A stretch of 28,144 nucleotides of DNA from Nocardioides sp. (GTDB taxonomy: Bacteria; Actinomycetota; Actinomycetes; Propionibacteriales; Nocardioidaceae), in contig DOWL01000090.1 of assembly GCA_003519585.1 (NCBI GenBank), forward strand, positions 1-28,144, in the 5' to 3' direction. Position 1 is the first letter of the stretch. Every line of letters begins with the position of its first letter. Positions 16,348 to 24,566 of the stretch are shown here, piece after piece. The position numbers were made by a program, and so were the translations under genes. The notes beneath the pieces are model-generated. The model saw only the letters and a program-made list of their open reading frames with translations, ran no database searches and had not been told where the DNA came from.

Positions 16348-16791
16348 TCACGCTTCGATCGCCTGCGCCTTGGTGCTGCCTTCGACGGCCTCTTGGCCGC
16401 TCCCGATCTGGATCCGACGAGGCTTGGCCTTCTCGGCGACCGGCACGACCAGCCGAAGCACTCCCGCTTCGTAGGACGCCTCGATGCGGTCCAGGTCGAG
16501 ATTGTCGCCCAGCACGAGCTGGCGGCTGAACGCGCCGCGGGGCCGCTCGCTGGCCAGCATCTCCCAGTCGCCGTTACGTGCGACCCTCTCTGCGCGGACG
16601 GTCAGCACGTTCCGCTCGACATCGAGGTCGATGGTGTCGCGGGAGATGCCGGGCAGGTCGAACTCGATCACGAACCGGTCGCCCTCGCGCCAGGCATCCA
16701 TCGGCATCACCGCAGGGCGGCTCGTGGTGCCGAGCAGCTGCTGGGTCAGGCGGTCGAAGTCACGGAACGGGTCGGCGGTGCGCAGCAACAT
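16348..16791 (-). CDS. Hsp20 / alpha-crystallin family small heat-shock protein
   Basis: This ATP-independent holdase chaperone has 147 residues, the usual size. The N-terminus [21 protein letters not shown] is the actinobacterial small-Hsp lead. The alpha-crystallin domain runs from about residue 30 ([20 protein letters not shown]) through [26 protein letters not shown] and ends with the conserved [13 protein letters not shown] element ([20 protein letters not shown]). A short C-terminal tail contains RRIQIG, matching the IxI/V anchoring motif. It is transcribed away from an HspR-like gene, with a promoter-like element in the 127-bp gap, which is the classic arrangement for heat-shock control by that repressor. 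No frameshift or oddity seen. Confidence 0.95.
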   Translation of the reverse strand: MLLRTADPFRDFDRLTQQLLGTTSRPAVMPMDAWREGDRFVIEFDLPGISRDTIDLDVERNVLTVRAERVARNGDWEMLASERPRGAFSRQLVLGDNLDLDRIEASYEAGVLRLVVPVAEKAKPRRIQIGSGQEAVEGSTKAQAIEA

Positions 16792-16856
16792 GGTGTCCTC
16801 CTGGTTCTGGTTCGAATGAGCGTGAGCCCACGACCTGTATCAGCGGTTATAGGTTT

Positions 16857-16885
16857 CTTGTAGTTCAGAAGTGAGGTAATGTCAA
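16857..16885 (-). promoter_or_regulatory. Putative hsp20 promoter and HspR-type site
   Basis: Read on the minus strand, TTGACA (16885-16880) and TACAAG (16862-16857) are separated by exactly 17 bases. The -35 is perfect and the -10 matches four of six positions, with transcription expected to start about 16850, near 60 bases before the hsp20 start. The element begins with CTTG and ends with TCAAG on the plus strand, echoing the CTTGAGT/ACTCAAG arms of the HspR-binding inverted repeat (HAIR), but the spacing and inner bases do not match it well. AT content is locally raised. Confidence 0.45.
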
Positions 16886-16918
16886 GCCGGGGAGATGGAT
16901 AAATTCGCAGGAGGCACT

Positions 16919-17209
16919 GTGGTTGCGCGTAACCGAGGCGTGTTCGCCATCTCCGTGGCCGCCCAGATGGCCTCGATGGAGATTCAAAACCTCAGGGTCT
17001 ACGAGCGCCGCGGCCTGCTCGACCCGGACCGCACCCCGGGCGGCACCCGCCTTTACAGCGAGGCCGATGTGGCTCGACTGATTCGCATAGGGGAGCTGCT
17101 GGCCGAGGGACTCAACCTGGCCGGGATCGCCCGCGTCATCGAGCTCGAGACCCAGGTCGCCCGGCTGCGCGCCGACAACATCCGACTGCGGGCCGAACGA
17201 GCCGGCTGA
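16919..17209 (+). CDS. HspR-like MerR-family transcriptional regulator
   Basis: This is a 96-residue MerR-family DNA-binding protein with an N-terminal winged helix. FAISVAAQMASMEIQNLRVYERRGLLDPDRTPGGTRLYSEAD matches HspR, the repressor of actinobacterial heat-shock genes, and is followed by VARLIRIGELLAEGLNLAGIARVIELE, the HspR-typical NLAGI helix, then a short coiled coil (TQVARLRADNIRLRAERAG). It lacks the metal- or drug-binding C-terminal domain of larger MerR proteins, as HspR does. GTG at 16919 is preferred because AGGAGG ends four bases before it; the in-frame ATG at 16895 has its purine run touching the start codon. It is divergent from hsp20, its probable target. In other actinobacteria hspR sits in the dnaK operon, so this may be a second, Hsp20-dedicated regulator. 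Confidence 0.88.
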   Translation: MVARNRGVFAISVAAQMASMEIQNLRVYERRGLLDPDRTPGGTRLYSEADVARLIRIGELLAEGLNLAGIARVIELETQVARLRADNIRLRAERAG

Positions 17210-17354
17210 GGTTCGCCAGATCACCACCTCGTGCCGCGCTCGCCGGCGTCCGCGCCGTGCTCTCAGGCAACACCGCTGCAACAAATGGACGTCATGATGA
17301 GACCGCGCGGGTTGCCGGGACCTGAGTTCGGGGCGCAGCGGCCGGAGGAGCCAC

Positions 17355-19142
17355 GTGAGCCCGTTACCTCTCGATGCTCAATTGAGTGCCGTGTTCGACA
17401 ACGTACGGCGTCGGCGCGACGGTCAGGTGGCGAGCTACATCCCAGCCCTCGCCGAGGCTGACCCGGACCTGTTCGGAGTCAGCCTCGTCACCGTCGACGC
17501 CGGCAGCTACGACATCGGCGACAGCCACCATCCCTTCACCATCCAGTCGGTGTCCAAACCGTTCTCATTCGGTCTGGCCCTCGATGAGCACGGCCTCGAC
17601 GCAACCTTGGAGAGCGTGGGCGTCGAGCCGTCGGGCGATCCGTTCAACGCCATCGAGCTGGACCTGCGAACCCACCGGCCCTACAACCCCATGGTCAACA
17701 CCGGCGCCATCGTGACGACGTCCTTGGTCAGGGGCTCGAACGAAGTGGAGCGGACGGAGTCGATCGTCCGTGGGCTCAGCCGGTTCGCGGGCCGCAGGCT
17801 GGAGATCGACGAGGACGTCTTCGCTTCCGAGCGCGAGACCGGCGACCGAAACTTCGCGATCGGCTACCTCCTGCGCAACTTCGGCATGCTGGACGCAGAC
17901 GTGAACGACGTAGTCGAGACGTACTTCAGGCAGTGTTCCGTGGTCGTCACGGCCCACGACCTCGCCGTCATGGGCGCCACCCTGGCCAACGGAGGCATCA
18001 ACCCCGTCACCGGGCAACGGGCGCTGCGGGAGGAGCACGTCTCCCGAGTGCTGTCCGTGATGAGCACGTGTGGGATGTACGACTATGCCGGTGAGTGGGT
18101 CTTCCGGATCGGCTTGCCCGCCAAGTCCGGCGTCTCGGGGGCGGTCGTCGCAGTGCTCCCGGGTGAGTTCGGGTTAGCCGTGTTCTCGCCGCCCTTGGAT
18201 GAGCATGGCAACAGTGTGCGCGGGATCGCCTTCGCCGAGGAGTTCTCGCAGCGGTTCCGCATCCACCTCATGGGGAGACCCCCGACCGCGCGCAGGGTCG
18301 TACGACGCACCTACCGAGGAGATGCGGTGCGCTCGAAGCGCGGACGCACTGCCCCTGAGAACGCCGTGCTGCGTGAGCACGGAGGCGGGACCCACGTGAT
18401 CGAGGTGCAAGGCGACCTTGGCTTCGGCGCCACCGAGGCGCTGTCAAGGGCGGTCCAGGAGGAGCTCGACGGGGCTACCAGGCTGGTCATCGACCTCCGC
18501 CGGAGCGGCACGATCGAACCCGCGATGGGAGCGATGTTCCGCGCCATGTCGGGCATGGTGGAGAGCGCCGGCGTCGAGCTGATCCTCGCGGGGCTGCCCC
18601 AGACCCTGAGGGGACGAGTGCCCGCACACGAGTTCGTCGACGTCGACAGCGCGCTCGAGTGGTGTGAGGACCAGGTCCTCTCTGATGCGGGACTTCCCGA
18701 CGAGGTGATCCTGGGCCTGGACGAGATCGAGCTGCTCGCCGGACTGGGTGCGGAGACTCTCGAACGGATCGAGAACGTCGCGGAGCTGATCGTCCTCGAG
18801 CCAGGTGACCCGGCTTTCCGGGAAGGGGATCCAGCCGAACACATCTACTTCGTACGCTCCGGCCTGGTCGACGTGCTGCTCTCGAACCACGAGCGGGCGA
18901 AGCGAGTCTCGTCGGTGGGTCCGGGCTCCGTGTTCGGCGAGATCGGTGCCCTGGAGGGCGGGCTGCGTTCAGGAACCTGCATCGCAAAGAGCAAGACCGA
19001 GTGCACGGTGCTCCGCTGGGACGAGCTGCGCGCCATCTGCGCTCAGGACCCAGCGGTGCTCGACCGCCTCTACACGAACCTGGCCATGACGCTGGCAGAT
19101 CGGCTCAGAAAAGCAGATGACGAGCGTCGCGCATTGTGGTGA
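17355..19142 (+). CDS. glsA: Glutaminase A fused to STAS and cyclic-nucleotide-binding domains
   Basis: This 595-residue fusion hydrolyses L-glutamine to glutamate and ammonia. Residues 1-305 are a serine-dependent beta-lactamase-like glutaminase, with QSVSKPF (Ser65-x-x-Lys68), NPMVNTGAI (Asn115), GDRNFAIGYLLRNFGM, MSTCGMYDYAGEW and PAKSGVSGAVVAVLPG. Residues about 345-440 form a STAS domain (VIEVQGDLGFGATEAL, LVIDLRRSGTIEPAMGAMF). Residues about 465-590 form a cNMP-binding domain with the cassette FGEIGALEGGLRSGTC, in which Glu529 and Arg538 sit at the ribose- and phosphate-binding positions. The start is GTG at 17355 with GGAGGAG five bases upstream. This domain order is known in some actinobacterial glutaminases; allosteric control of glutamine hydrolysis by cAMP or an anti-sigma-like partner is inference. 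It lies 145 bp after the hspR-like gene. Confidence 0.93.
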   Translation: MSPLPLDAQLSAVFDNVRRRRDGQVASYIPALAEADPDLFGVSLVTVDAGSYDIGDSHHPFTIQSVSKPFSFGLALDEHGLDATLESVGVEPSGDPFNAIELDLRTHRPYNPMVNTGAIVTTSLVRGSNEVERTESIVRGLSRFAGRRLEIDEDVFASERETGDRNFAIGYLLRNFGMLDADVNDVVETYFRQCSVVVTAHDLAVMGATLANGGINPVTGQRALREEHVSRVLSVMSTCGMYDYAGEWVFRIGLPAKSGVSGAVVAVLPGEFGLAVFSPPLDEHGNSVRGIAFAEEFSQRFRIHLMGRPPTARRVVRRTYRGDAVRSKRGRTAPENAVLREHGGGTHVIEVQGDLGFGATEALSRAVQEELDGATRLVIDLRRSGTIEPAMGAMFRAMSGMVESAGVELILAGLPQTLRGRVPAHEFVDVDSALEWCEDQVLSDAGLPDEVILGLDEIELLAGLGAETLERIENVAELIVLEPGDPAFREGDPAEHIYFVRSGLVDVLLSNHERAKRVSSVGPGSVFGEIGALEGGLRSGTCIAKSKTECTVLRWDELRAICAQDPAVLDRLYTNLAMTLADRLRKADDERRALW

Positions 19143-19170
19143 TACCCGCTACGATGCCGCGCCGGGGGCG

Positions 19171-19188
19171 GTCGAAGACGTCTTCGAC
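19171..19188. promoter_or_regulatory. Perfect 18-bp palindrome upstream of the VWA gene
   Basis: GTCGAAGAC followed directly by GTCTTCGAC is self-complementary across all 18 bases. Flanking GGC and GCC extend the stem with one bulged G. It lies 28 bp after the glutaminase stop and 20 bp before the VWA protein start. It could be an operator for the VWA gene or, as RNA, a terminator hairpin for the glutaminase transcript (7-bp stem, ACGT loop). No T-run follows. It does not resemble the CRP consensus. Confidence 0.5.
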
Positions 19189-19208
19189 GCCACGAGGGGG
19201 TTGGCTCG

Positions 19209-20597
19209 ATGAGACGAAGCTTTGCCGTGCTCTGTACAGCGTCGATGATCGTCCTGACCTCGACGCCCGTGGGCTTCGCCGATTCCGGGACGGTCGGCGG
19301 CGGCACCGCCGTGACGACGACGTTGACGGGCCCTGCCGAAGGCGCGTCGTTCGTCGCCGGTGCAGGGATCCCCGTCAGCGGCACCGTCGACCTCGGCCAG
19401 GGCGCAGCGGTCAAGGACACGGATCTCGCCTTCGTGCTCGACACCTCCGGTAGCACCTCGTCGGCATCCGGCCTGTCCTGCGGGACCATCCTCAGCTGCG
19501 AGAAGGCGTCGACGCAGAGCGTGATCAGCTCGCTCACCGGCGTGCGGTCGCCCGTCGCGGCCGTGGGCGTCGTCGCGTTCCCGGGCACTGCATCCGTGCC
19601 GCTCGTCTCCCCGGCGACCTTCAGCAACGACCTCAGCGAGTTCACGTCCTCGGGCGGGACCGAGTTCAACGTGGGTATGGCGCGCGCCCGCGACATGCTG
19701 ACCGCACCGGGCACGGCGTCCAAGGACGTGATGGTGTTGCTCACCGACGGCGACGGCACCACCGCGCCGGTCTCAGGGGTCGGCTCGATCGTCGTCAAGG
19801 CCTTTGCCATCGCCGGCTCAGGCTGCAGCGCGAACCTCCAACAGGCAGTCAGCCAAGGGGCGCCGGGCAGCGAGTGCGTCGTTGTCTCCTCGCTCGCCGC
19901 ACTGCCCAGCGTTGTCGGAGACACCATCGACTCGACGGTCGACAGCGTCGACATCACGGTCAACGGCACCGTCGTGAAGTCGCTGCCGGTCGTGGCGCAG
20001 GGTCAGAGCTCGACCCCCTTCTCCACGACCATCAGCGGGCTCGCGGTCGGCAACGGCCAGAGCGTCTGCGCAGTCGCGCACGCCACGGACGCGGGCGGGT
20101 CGGGAACCGTGGCCGACTGCAACACGATCAACGTCCTCCCGGCAGGCACCGTGCTGGTCGACTGCAACGGAACGGAGATCTGCACCGGGGTCGCTAGCGA
20201 TCCCGGCAAGTCGTCGCTCACCTTCGCGGCCCCGGGTGAGTTCAACGAGCTGGTGACCATCGCTCCGGCCACCAGTGGCCCGACCGAGTGCGGTGGCTCA
20301 CCGTGCAAGACCGGGTACAACGTCGGGTTCCCGACCAGCAGCCCCAACGGCCCGGTCGCGAGCATCACGGTGACGACCACACAGAAGGTGTCCCTCGCCG
20401 ACCGCCTCAAGGCGGCGGTCTTCATGGACAACACCCGGATCACCGCTCAGTGCGACAACCGGCTGCTGATCGCCAAGCTGCGCAACGCGCTCGGCATCCC
20501 GGAGCCGATTCCGTGCATCACCATTTCGTACGTCGCTGGCAGTCGCCTCGAGTACTTCGTCAAGTTCAACGCGGACCCGAAGATCGCCTTCCGCTGA
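19209..20597 (+). CDS. Secreted von Willebrand factor A-domain protein
   Basis: This is a 462-residue exported protein. MRRSFAVLCTASMIVLTSTP is a Sec signal peptide with cleavage probably near VGFA-DS (about residue 24). The VWA domain spans about 70-235 and its metal-ion-dependent adhesion site is complete: FVLDTSGST (Asp78, Ser80, Ser82), SGGTEFN (Thr151) and LLTDGDG (Asp180). After it come Ser/Thr/Val-rich beta-sandwich-like segments with several paired cysteines (for example DCNGTEICTG, ECGGSPCKTG), likely disulphides outside the cell. No LPxTG motif or membrane anchor is visible at the C-terminus, so it is probably released or held non-covalently. The ligand is unknown. GAGGGGG precedes the ATG. 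Its last 32 bp overlap the 3' end of the convergent cyclase gene. Confidence 0.85.
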   Translation: MRRSFAVLCTASMIVLTSTPVGFADSGTVGGGTAVTTTLTGPAEGASFVAGAGIPVSGTVDLGQGAAVKDTDLAFVLDTSGSTSSASGLSCGTILSCEKASTQSVISSLTGVRSPVAAVGVVAFPGTASVPLVSPATFSNDLSEFTSSGGTEFNVGMARARDMLTAPGTASKDVMVLLTDGDGTTAPVSGVGSIVVKAFAIAGSGCSANLQQAVSQGAPGSECVVVSSLAALPSVVGDTIDSTVDSVDITVNGTVVKSLPVVAQGQSSTPFSTTISGLAVGNGQSVCAVAHATDAGGSGTVADCNTINVLPAGTVLVDCNGTEICTGVASDPGKSSLTFAAPGEFNELVTIAPATSGPTECGGSPCKTGYNVGFPTSSPNGPVASITVTTTQKVSLADRLKAAVFMDNTRITAQCDNRLLIAKLRNALGIPEPIPCITISYVAGSRLEYFVKFNADPKIAFR

Positions 20598-23500
20598 GCA
20601 CGCCTGGGGTCGGCTCGAGACGTGGGCCCAACCCCAGCCGCGCCGCGATGATCCTGCCCTCGCTCGCGAGCGCGGGATCGACGGGTTCGCCATGCCAACC
20701 CGAGGCCAGCCCAAGGGCACGGATCGTAAGTGCGATCTCGTGCTCTGCCTCGTGATTGCGGCTGAGTTCGAGTGCGCGGGCGAGATCCGTGAGGCCGTCG
20801 TCGCCCGACATCGCCGCCCGCGCGGTGCCGCGCAGCCGGTAGATCGCGGGCAGGAGGTGGTCCAACCCGGCCCGGGCCGGATCACCGGCGATGACGGTGT
20901 CGAGAAGGTCGACGGCCTCCTCGAAATTCCCGCTGAGCAACAGCAGCTCAGCGATGGCGACGTCGGTCTCGGTGACATCGGCCTGCGCGCCCAGGGTCGC
21001 GAACTTGGCCCTGGCCGCACCGAGCAACATCTCCGCAGCCTCGAACGCGCCGGCACGGCACCGGCACAGTCCGCGCAGTCGATCTGCGAACGCAACACTC
21101 CACTGGTCGTCTGACGCTGCCCAGACCGACGAGGCCGAGGCGAGCAGGGCATCCGCCTCGTCCAGCGAGCCCTGCTCCAGCAGGATCTCCGCAAGATTGG
21201 CGTTGGCAGTCGCGACACCGGCCGGGTCACCGGTCCGTTCGCGCGCATGCCGTGAGCGGCGATAGAAGGCAACCGCATCGTCCCACTGGCCCGCGAAGTA
21301 GGCGTACGCCCCGAGGATGTTCGCGGCAGTCGCTTCTCCGGGGATGTCGCCCAGCTCCGTGTAGATGTCCAACGCGCGTTCGGTCCCGGCGTGGTCGGCG
21401 CCGTCCTCAAGGCGACTGCGCGCGAAGTCCAGCGTCACGAGAGCCCGAGCGAGCGTGGACGAGTCACCGAGGCCCGTCGCTCGGCGTACGGCTTCGGCAC
21501 CGGCTCGCGCACCCTCCGCGAACTGACCCTGCCGGACCCGGATCGCGGCCAACCAGCCCCACAGCTCGGCTCGCAGCTCGTCGCCCGTCCGGTCAAGCGG
21601 CGCGAGCACGCGTAGCCCGCGGCGGACCGAGCGCACAGCAGTGACGTATCGCCCGAGGCGCTCGTCGATGAACGCGCTCTTCAGAAGCATCCTCGCGACG
21701 ACGATCGGTTCATCGCCCGAGAGCTGACGCGCAGCGACGTAGGCCGCGCGAGCTCCCACCAGGTTGCCGGTGAGTTCCTCGACGTCGCCCAGGGACTCCA
21801 AGGCTTGCGCGCGCAACCGTCCGTCGACATCGATCTTCGCTGATGCTTGCAGCGCACGTCGATAGAGCTTGGCCGCATCGGCGTTCGCGTACACAGCCTT
21901 GGCCTGATCGCCGGCGGCCGTCGAGTACCGCCAGGCTTCGCGATGGCGATTGGCGCGGTAGAAGTGCAGCGACAGCAGTGGTACGACGTCGTCCACGTTG
22001 TCTCCGACGCGCCTCAGGATCGACTCGCCGACCCGTTCGTGCAGCTCGCGTCTGGTTCGAAACGGCAGGCCTTCGTACGCGACGACCCTGACCAGGTCGT
22101 GCCGGAACCAGACCCAGCCCCGGTCGTCAGTTCGGACGAACTCAGCCAGCCGAGCAAGCTCTTCGTCGCTGAGACTCGCCCCCCGAGGCGCCACGTCGGC
22201 AACGTAGCTCCGATCGAAGCCCGTACCGAGCACGGAGAGGTGGCGCAGCAGGGTGCGATCGGCATTGGCGAGTCGGTCGGTGCGAGCCATGAGCAGGCCC
22301 TCGACCGACGTCGGCAGGGACTCGTCGTCATCGCCCGCCTGCACGGCGTTCAGCAGCTCCAGCAGGAAGAGCGGATTGCCGCCCGACCGCTCCACGAGCG
22401 TCGCGATCCGATGCTGCGGCAGGGGTGTGGACCGGGTCAGCTCGCCCACGAGCGCTTCGAGTTCCGCGGGGTTCAGCGGGTGCAGCGCCATCAGGATGTC
22501 CGGAGCCCTGATCTGCGCGGTCGGCCCCCCGGGATCAGGACGCTGCGCCACGAGCACCACCCACGGACGTCTGGCGAGATCGCTCACCAGCGCGTTGACG
22601 AGCTGACACGAGGCATCGTCCATCCATTGCGCGTCCTCGATGCACAACGCCACCGGCTCGGTCAGAACGTCTTCGAGCAAGGAGACGACGGCCGTCTCCA
22701 GCTGGATGCGCCGGAACTCCGTCTCCAGGGCCAGCACCTCCGGCGACGGTTCGATCAGCAGCCCACAGGCGGTCCCGATCAGCGACAGCCACGGCAACAG
22801 GTGGGGAGAACGCTCCGTGACCAAGCGCCGGAGGTCGTCCGCGCCGTCGGTGTCCGACAGCGACAGGAGTCCGCTGAGCAAGCCGAAGAAGGGAAAGTAC
22901 GGAGTGGAGGACTGGTAGAGGCGGCAAGCCACGCGATGGAAGTCGATCGAGTCACCGGCCGCCTGGAACTCCTTGAGCAATCGGCTCTTGCCGGCCCCCG
23001 GGTCAGCGAGAAGCTGGAGGTAGGAACCTGAGTGCTCCGCTGCCGACGCACACGCTGCCCGAAAGGCATCGAGCTCGGACTCACGACCGACCAAGGGGGC
23101 GTCGGCCGACGCCACCTCGGCGCGCACCCCGCGGGCTGCGCCGACCGCGAACGCGGTGACCGACCGCGCCTTGCCCTTGACGTAGAAGGGCTCCACGGGC
23201 GTGAGGTCGAAGAGGGTGCGGGACCTGTCCAGGACCGGCGTCGTGGCGTACACGGTTCCCGGGGCCGCCTTGCTCATCACGCGCGCGGCCAGATTGACCG
23301 GATCACCCATCGTGACGAACGTGCGGCGCGAACCGCTACGGATCTCTCCAGTGAACACCGAACCGCTGTTGACGCCGGCACGCAACGTCAGCCCGACATC
23401 GAGCGACACGATCTCCGCCAAGGCCAGCAGCATGTGCTCCTCGTCCTGACCCGTGCTGAGGGGCGCCCCGGCGCTCAGGTAGAACTTGCCCCCGTCAACC

Positions 23501-24387
23501 GCGAGATCCGCCGACTGGAAACAGATCCCGCGCGCATCGAGGGCCTCTTGCGTGCCAGCGATCAGCGCCTCGAGCACTCGAGCGGCCGCGTCTCCCCCCG
23601 ACTGGTCGATGATCTCGTCGAGCCCCGAGTACTGGACGAATGCGACGGTCGCGGTGCGGTGTTCGGAATCCACCCGGCCCTCCGCAACAGTCCGATGCAG
23701 CCCGGCGGCGACGAAGCGAGCCATCTCCTGGGCCGGCGGCAGCGGGGGTGCGTCGTACGCCGGGGGCGAGATCGTGCCGACGAGCCGCGGGACCGTGCCG
23801 CCGCGGCTGGTGAGGTTGCGCGGCTCGATGGCCGCGGCGGTCGAGGGGCCGACGAGGATCTGACCTCGCTCGGCGGCACCCTCCAGCGTCACGAGCTGCG
23901 AGGCGGCGGCGCCTCCCAACACGAGTTGGCGATGCGAGCGCCCGACGAGGAACCAGTCGAAGTCTCCGGTGTGGACACCGACGGTCAGTGAGAGCTGCAC
24001 TCCCGCGACGGCGCGCGTCATGGCTCCCAGGGACCGGATGGTCCTGCGCATCTCCAGCGCCGCAGCGGCGGCGCGAAGCTCGTGGCCCGCCCCGCGGAAG
24101 AACAACAGCACGGCGTCGCCGCCGAACTGGATCAGCGTTCCACCGGCGGAGTCGGCGACATCGAGGAGACGGGTGAAACAGGCCTCGATGACCTCGACGA
24201 TCGACTCGGCCCCCACCTTCCCTCGCTTGGCGAGTCGCTCGGAGATCTTGGTGAATCCGGATACGTCGGCGAAGACGAGCGTTCCAGGAAGAGACCGGTG
24301 CAGCGAGGCGGATTCGGCACCGTCCGCGGCCCACTCGCGTACCAGCTGCGGCACATAGAGCTCAAAGGGGCCTGCATGGCTGCTCAT
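20566..24387 (-). CDS. Twin class III nucleotide cyclase-AAA ATPase-TPR signalling protein
   Basis: This is a 1273-residue cytoplasmic protein. Domain 1 (about 34-200) is a class III cyclase with both metal aspartates, VFADVSGFT (Asp41) and QFGGDAVLLFF (Asp91), but lacks the Asn/Arg pair near GGAAASQLV. Domain 2 (about 245-415) lacks both aspartates (Gln252 and Lys301 occupy those places) but keeps GDPVNLAARV (Asn365, Arg369). Together they could make one composite active site, as in mammalian C1/C2 cyclases. An AAA/STAND ATPase follows: PLVGRESELDAF, Walker A ADPGAGKS (461-468), Walker B LCIEDAQWMDD (581-591) and ERSGGNPLFLLEL. The last 450 residues are TPR-like helical repeats. Product (cAMP or cGMP) is not proven. 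This layout occurs among actinobacterial cyclase/ATPase regulators. It diverges from a small cNMP-domain gene and overlaps the VWA gene tail to tail. Confidence 0.93.
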   Translation of the reverse strand: MSSHAGPFELYVPQLVREWAADGAESASLHRSLPGTLVFADVSGFTKISERLAKRGKVGAESIVEVIEACFTRLLDVADSAGGTLIQFGGDAVLLFFRGAGHELRAAAAALEMRRTIRSLGAMTRAVAGVQLSLTVGVHTGDFDWFLVGRSHRQLVLGGAAASQLVTLEGAAERGQILVGPSTAAAIEPRNLTSRGGTVPRLVGTISPPAYDAPPLPPAQEMARFVAAGLHRTVAEGRVDSEHRTATVAFVQYSGLDEIIDQSGGDAAARVLEALIAGTQEALDARGICFQSADLAVDGGKFYLSAGAPLSTGQDEEHMLLALAEIVSLDVGLTLRAGVNSGSVFTGEIRSGSRRTFVTMGDPVNLAARVMSKAAPGTVYATTPVLDRSRTLFDLTPVEPFYVKGKARSVTAFAVGAARGVRAEVASADAPLVGRESELDAFRAACASAAEHSGSYLQLLADPGAGKSRLLKEFQAAGDSIDFHRVACRLYQSSTPYFPFFGLLSGLLSLSDTDGADDLRRLVTERSPHLLPWLSLIGTACGLLIEPSPEVLALETEFRRIQLETAVVSLLEDVLTEPVALCIEDAQWMDDASCQLVNALVSDLARRPWVVLVAQRPDPGGPTAQIRAPDILMALHPLNPAELEALVGELTRSTPLPQHRIATLVERSGGNPLFLLELLNAVQAGDDDESLPTSVEGLLMARTDRLANADRTLLRHLSVLGTGFDRSYVADVAPRGASLSDEELARLAEFVRTDDRGWVWFRHDLVRVVAYEGLPFRTRRELHERVGESILRRVGDNVDDVVPLLSLHFYRANRHREAWRYSTAAGDQAKAVYANADAAKLYRRALQASAKIDVDGRLRAQALESLGDVEELTGNLVGARAAYVAARQLSGDEPIVVARMLLKSAFIDERLGRYVTAVRSVRRGLRVLAPLDRTGDELRAELWGWLAAIRVRQGQFAEGARAGAEAVRRATGLGDSSTLARALVTLDFARSRLEDGADHAGTERALDIYTELGDIPGEATAANILGAYAYFAGQWDDAVAFYRRSRHARERTGDPAGVATANANLAEILLEQGSLDEADALLASASSVWAASDDQWSVAFADRLRGLCRCRAGAFEAAEMLLGAARAKFATLGAQADVTETDVAIAELLLLSGNFEEAVDLLDTVIAGDPARAGLDHLLPAIYRLRGTARAAMSGDDGLTDLARALELSRNHEAEHEIALTIRALGLASGWHGEPVDPALASEGRIIAARLGLGPRLEPTPGVLSGRRSSGPR

Positions 24388-24566
24388 CTGCCGTCACCAC
24401 CATCGCTGGATGTCCCAGCTCCTGCCCATCCGCCCGATCAGTGAGAGACGTTCTTGCTCGAGCCGAATCTACCGGGCTGCTCCTCGGGGTGCAGGACGGC
24501 GAACCCGGATTTGGACGGTGGACGCTGGACTGTCTCGACGGCGGCGGTGTGCCCCACACTGGAGCC

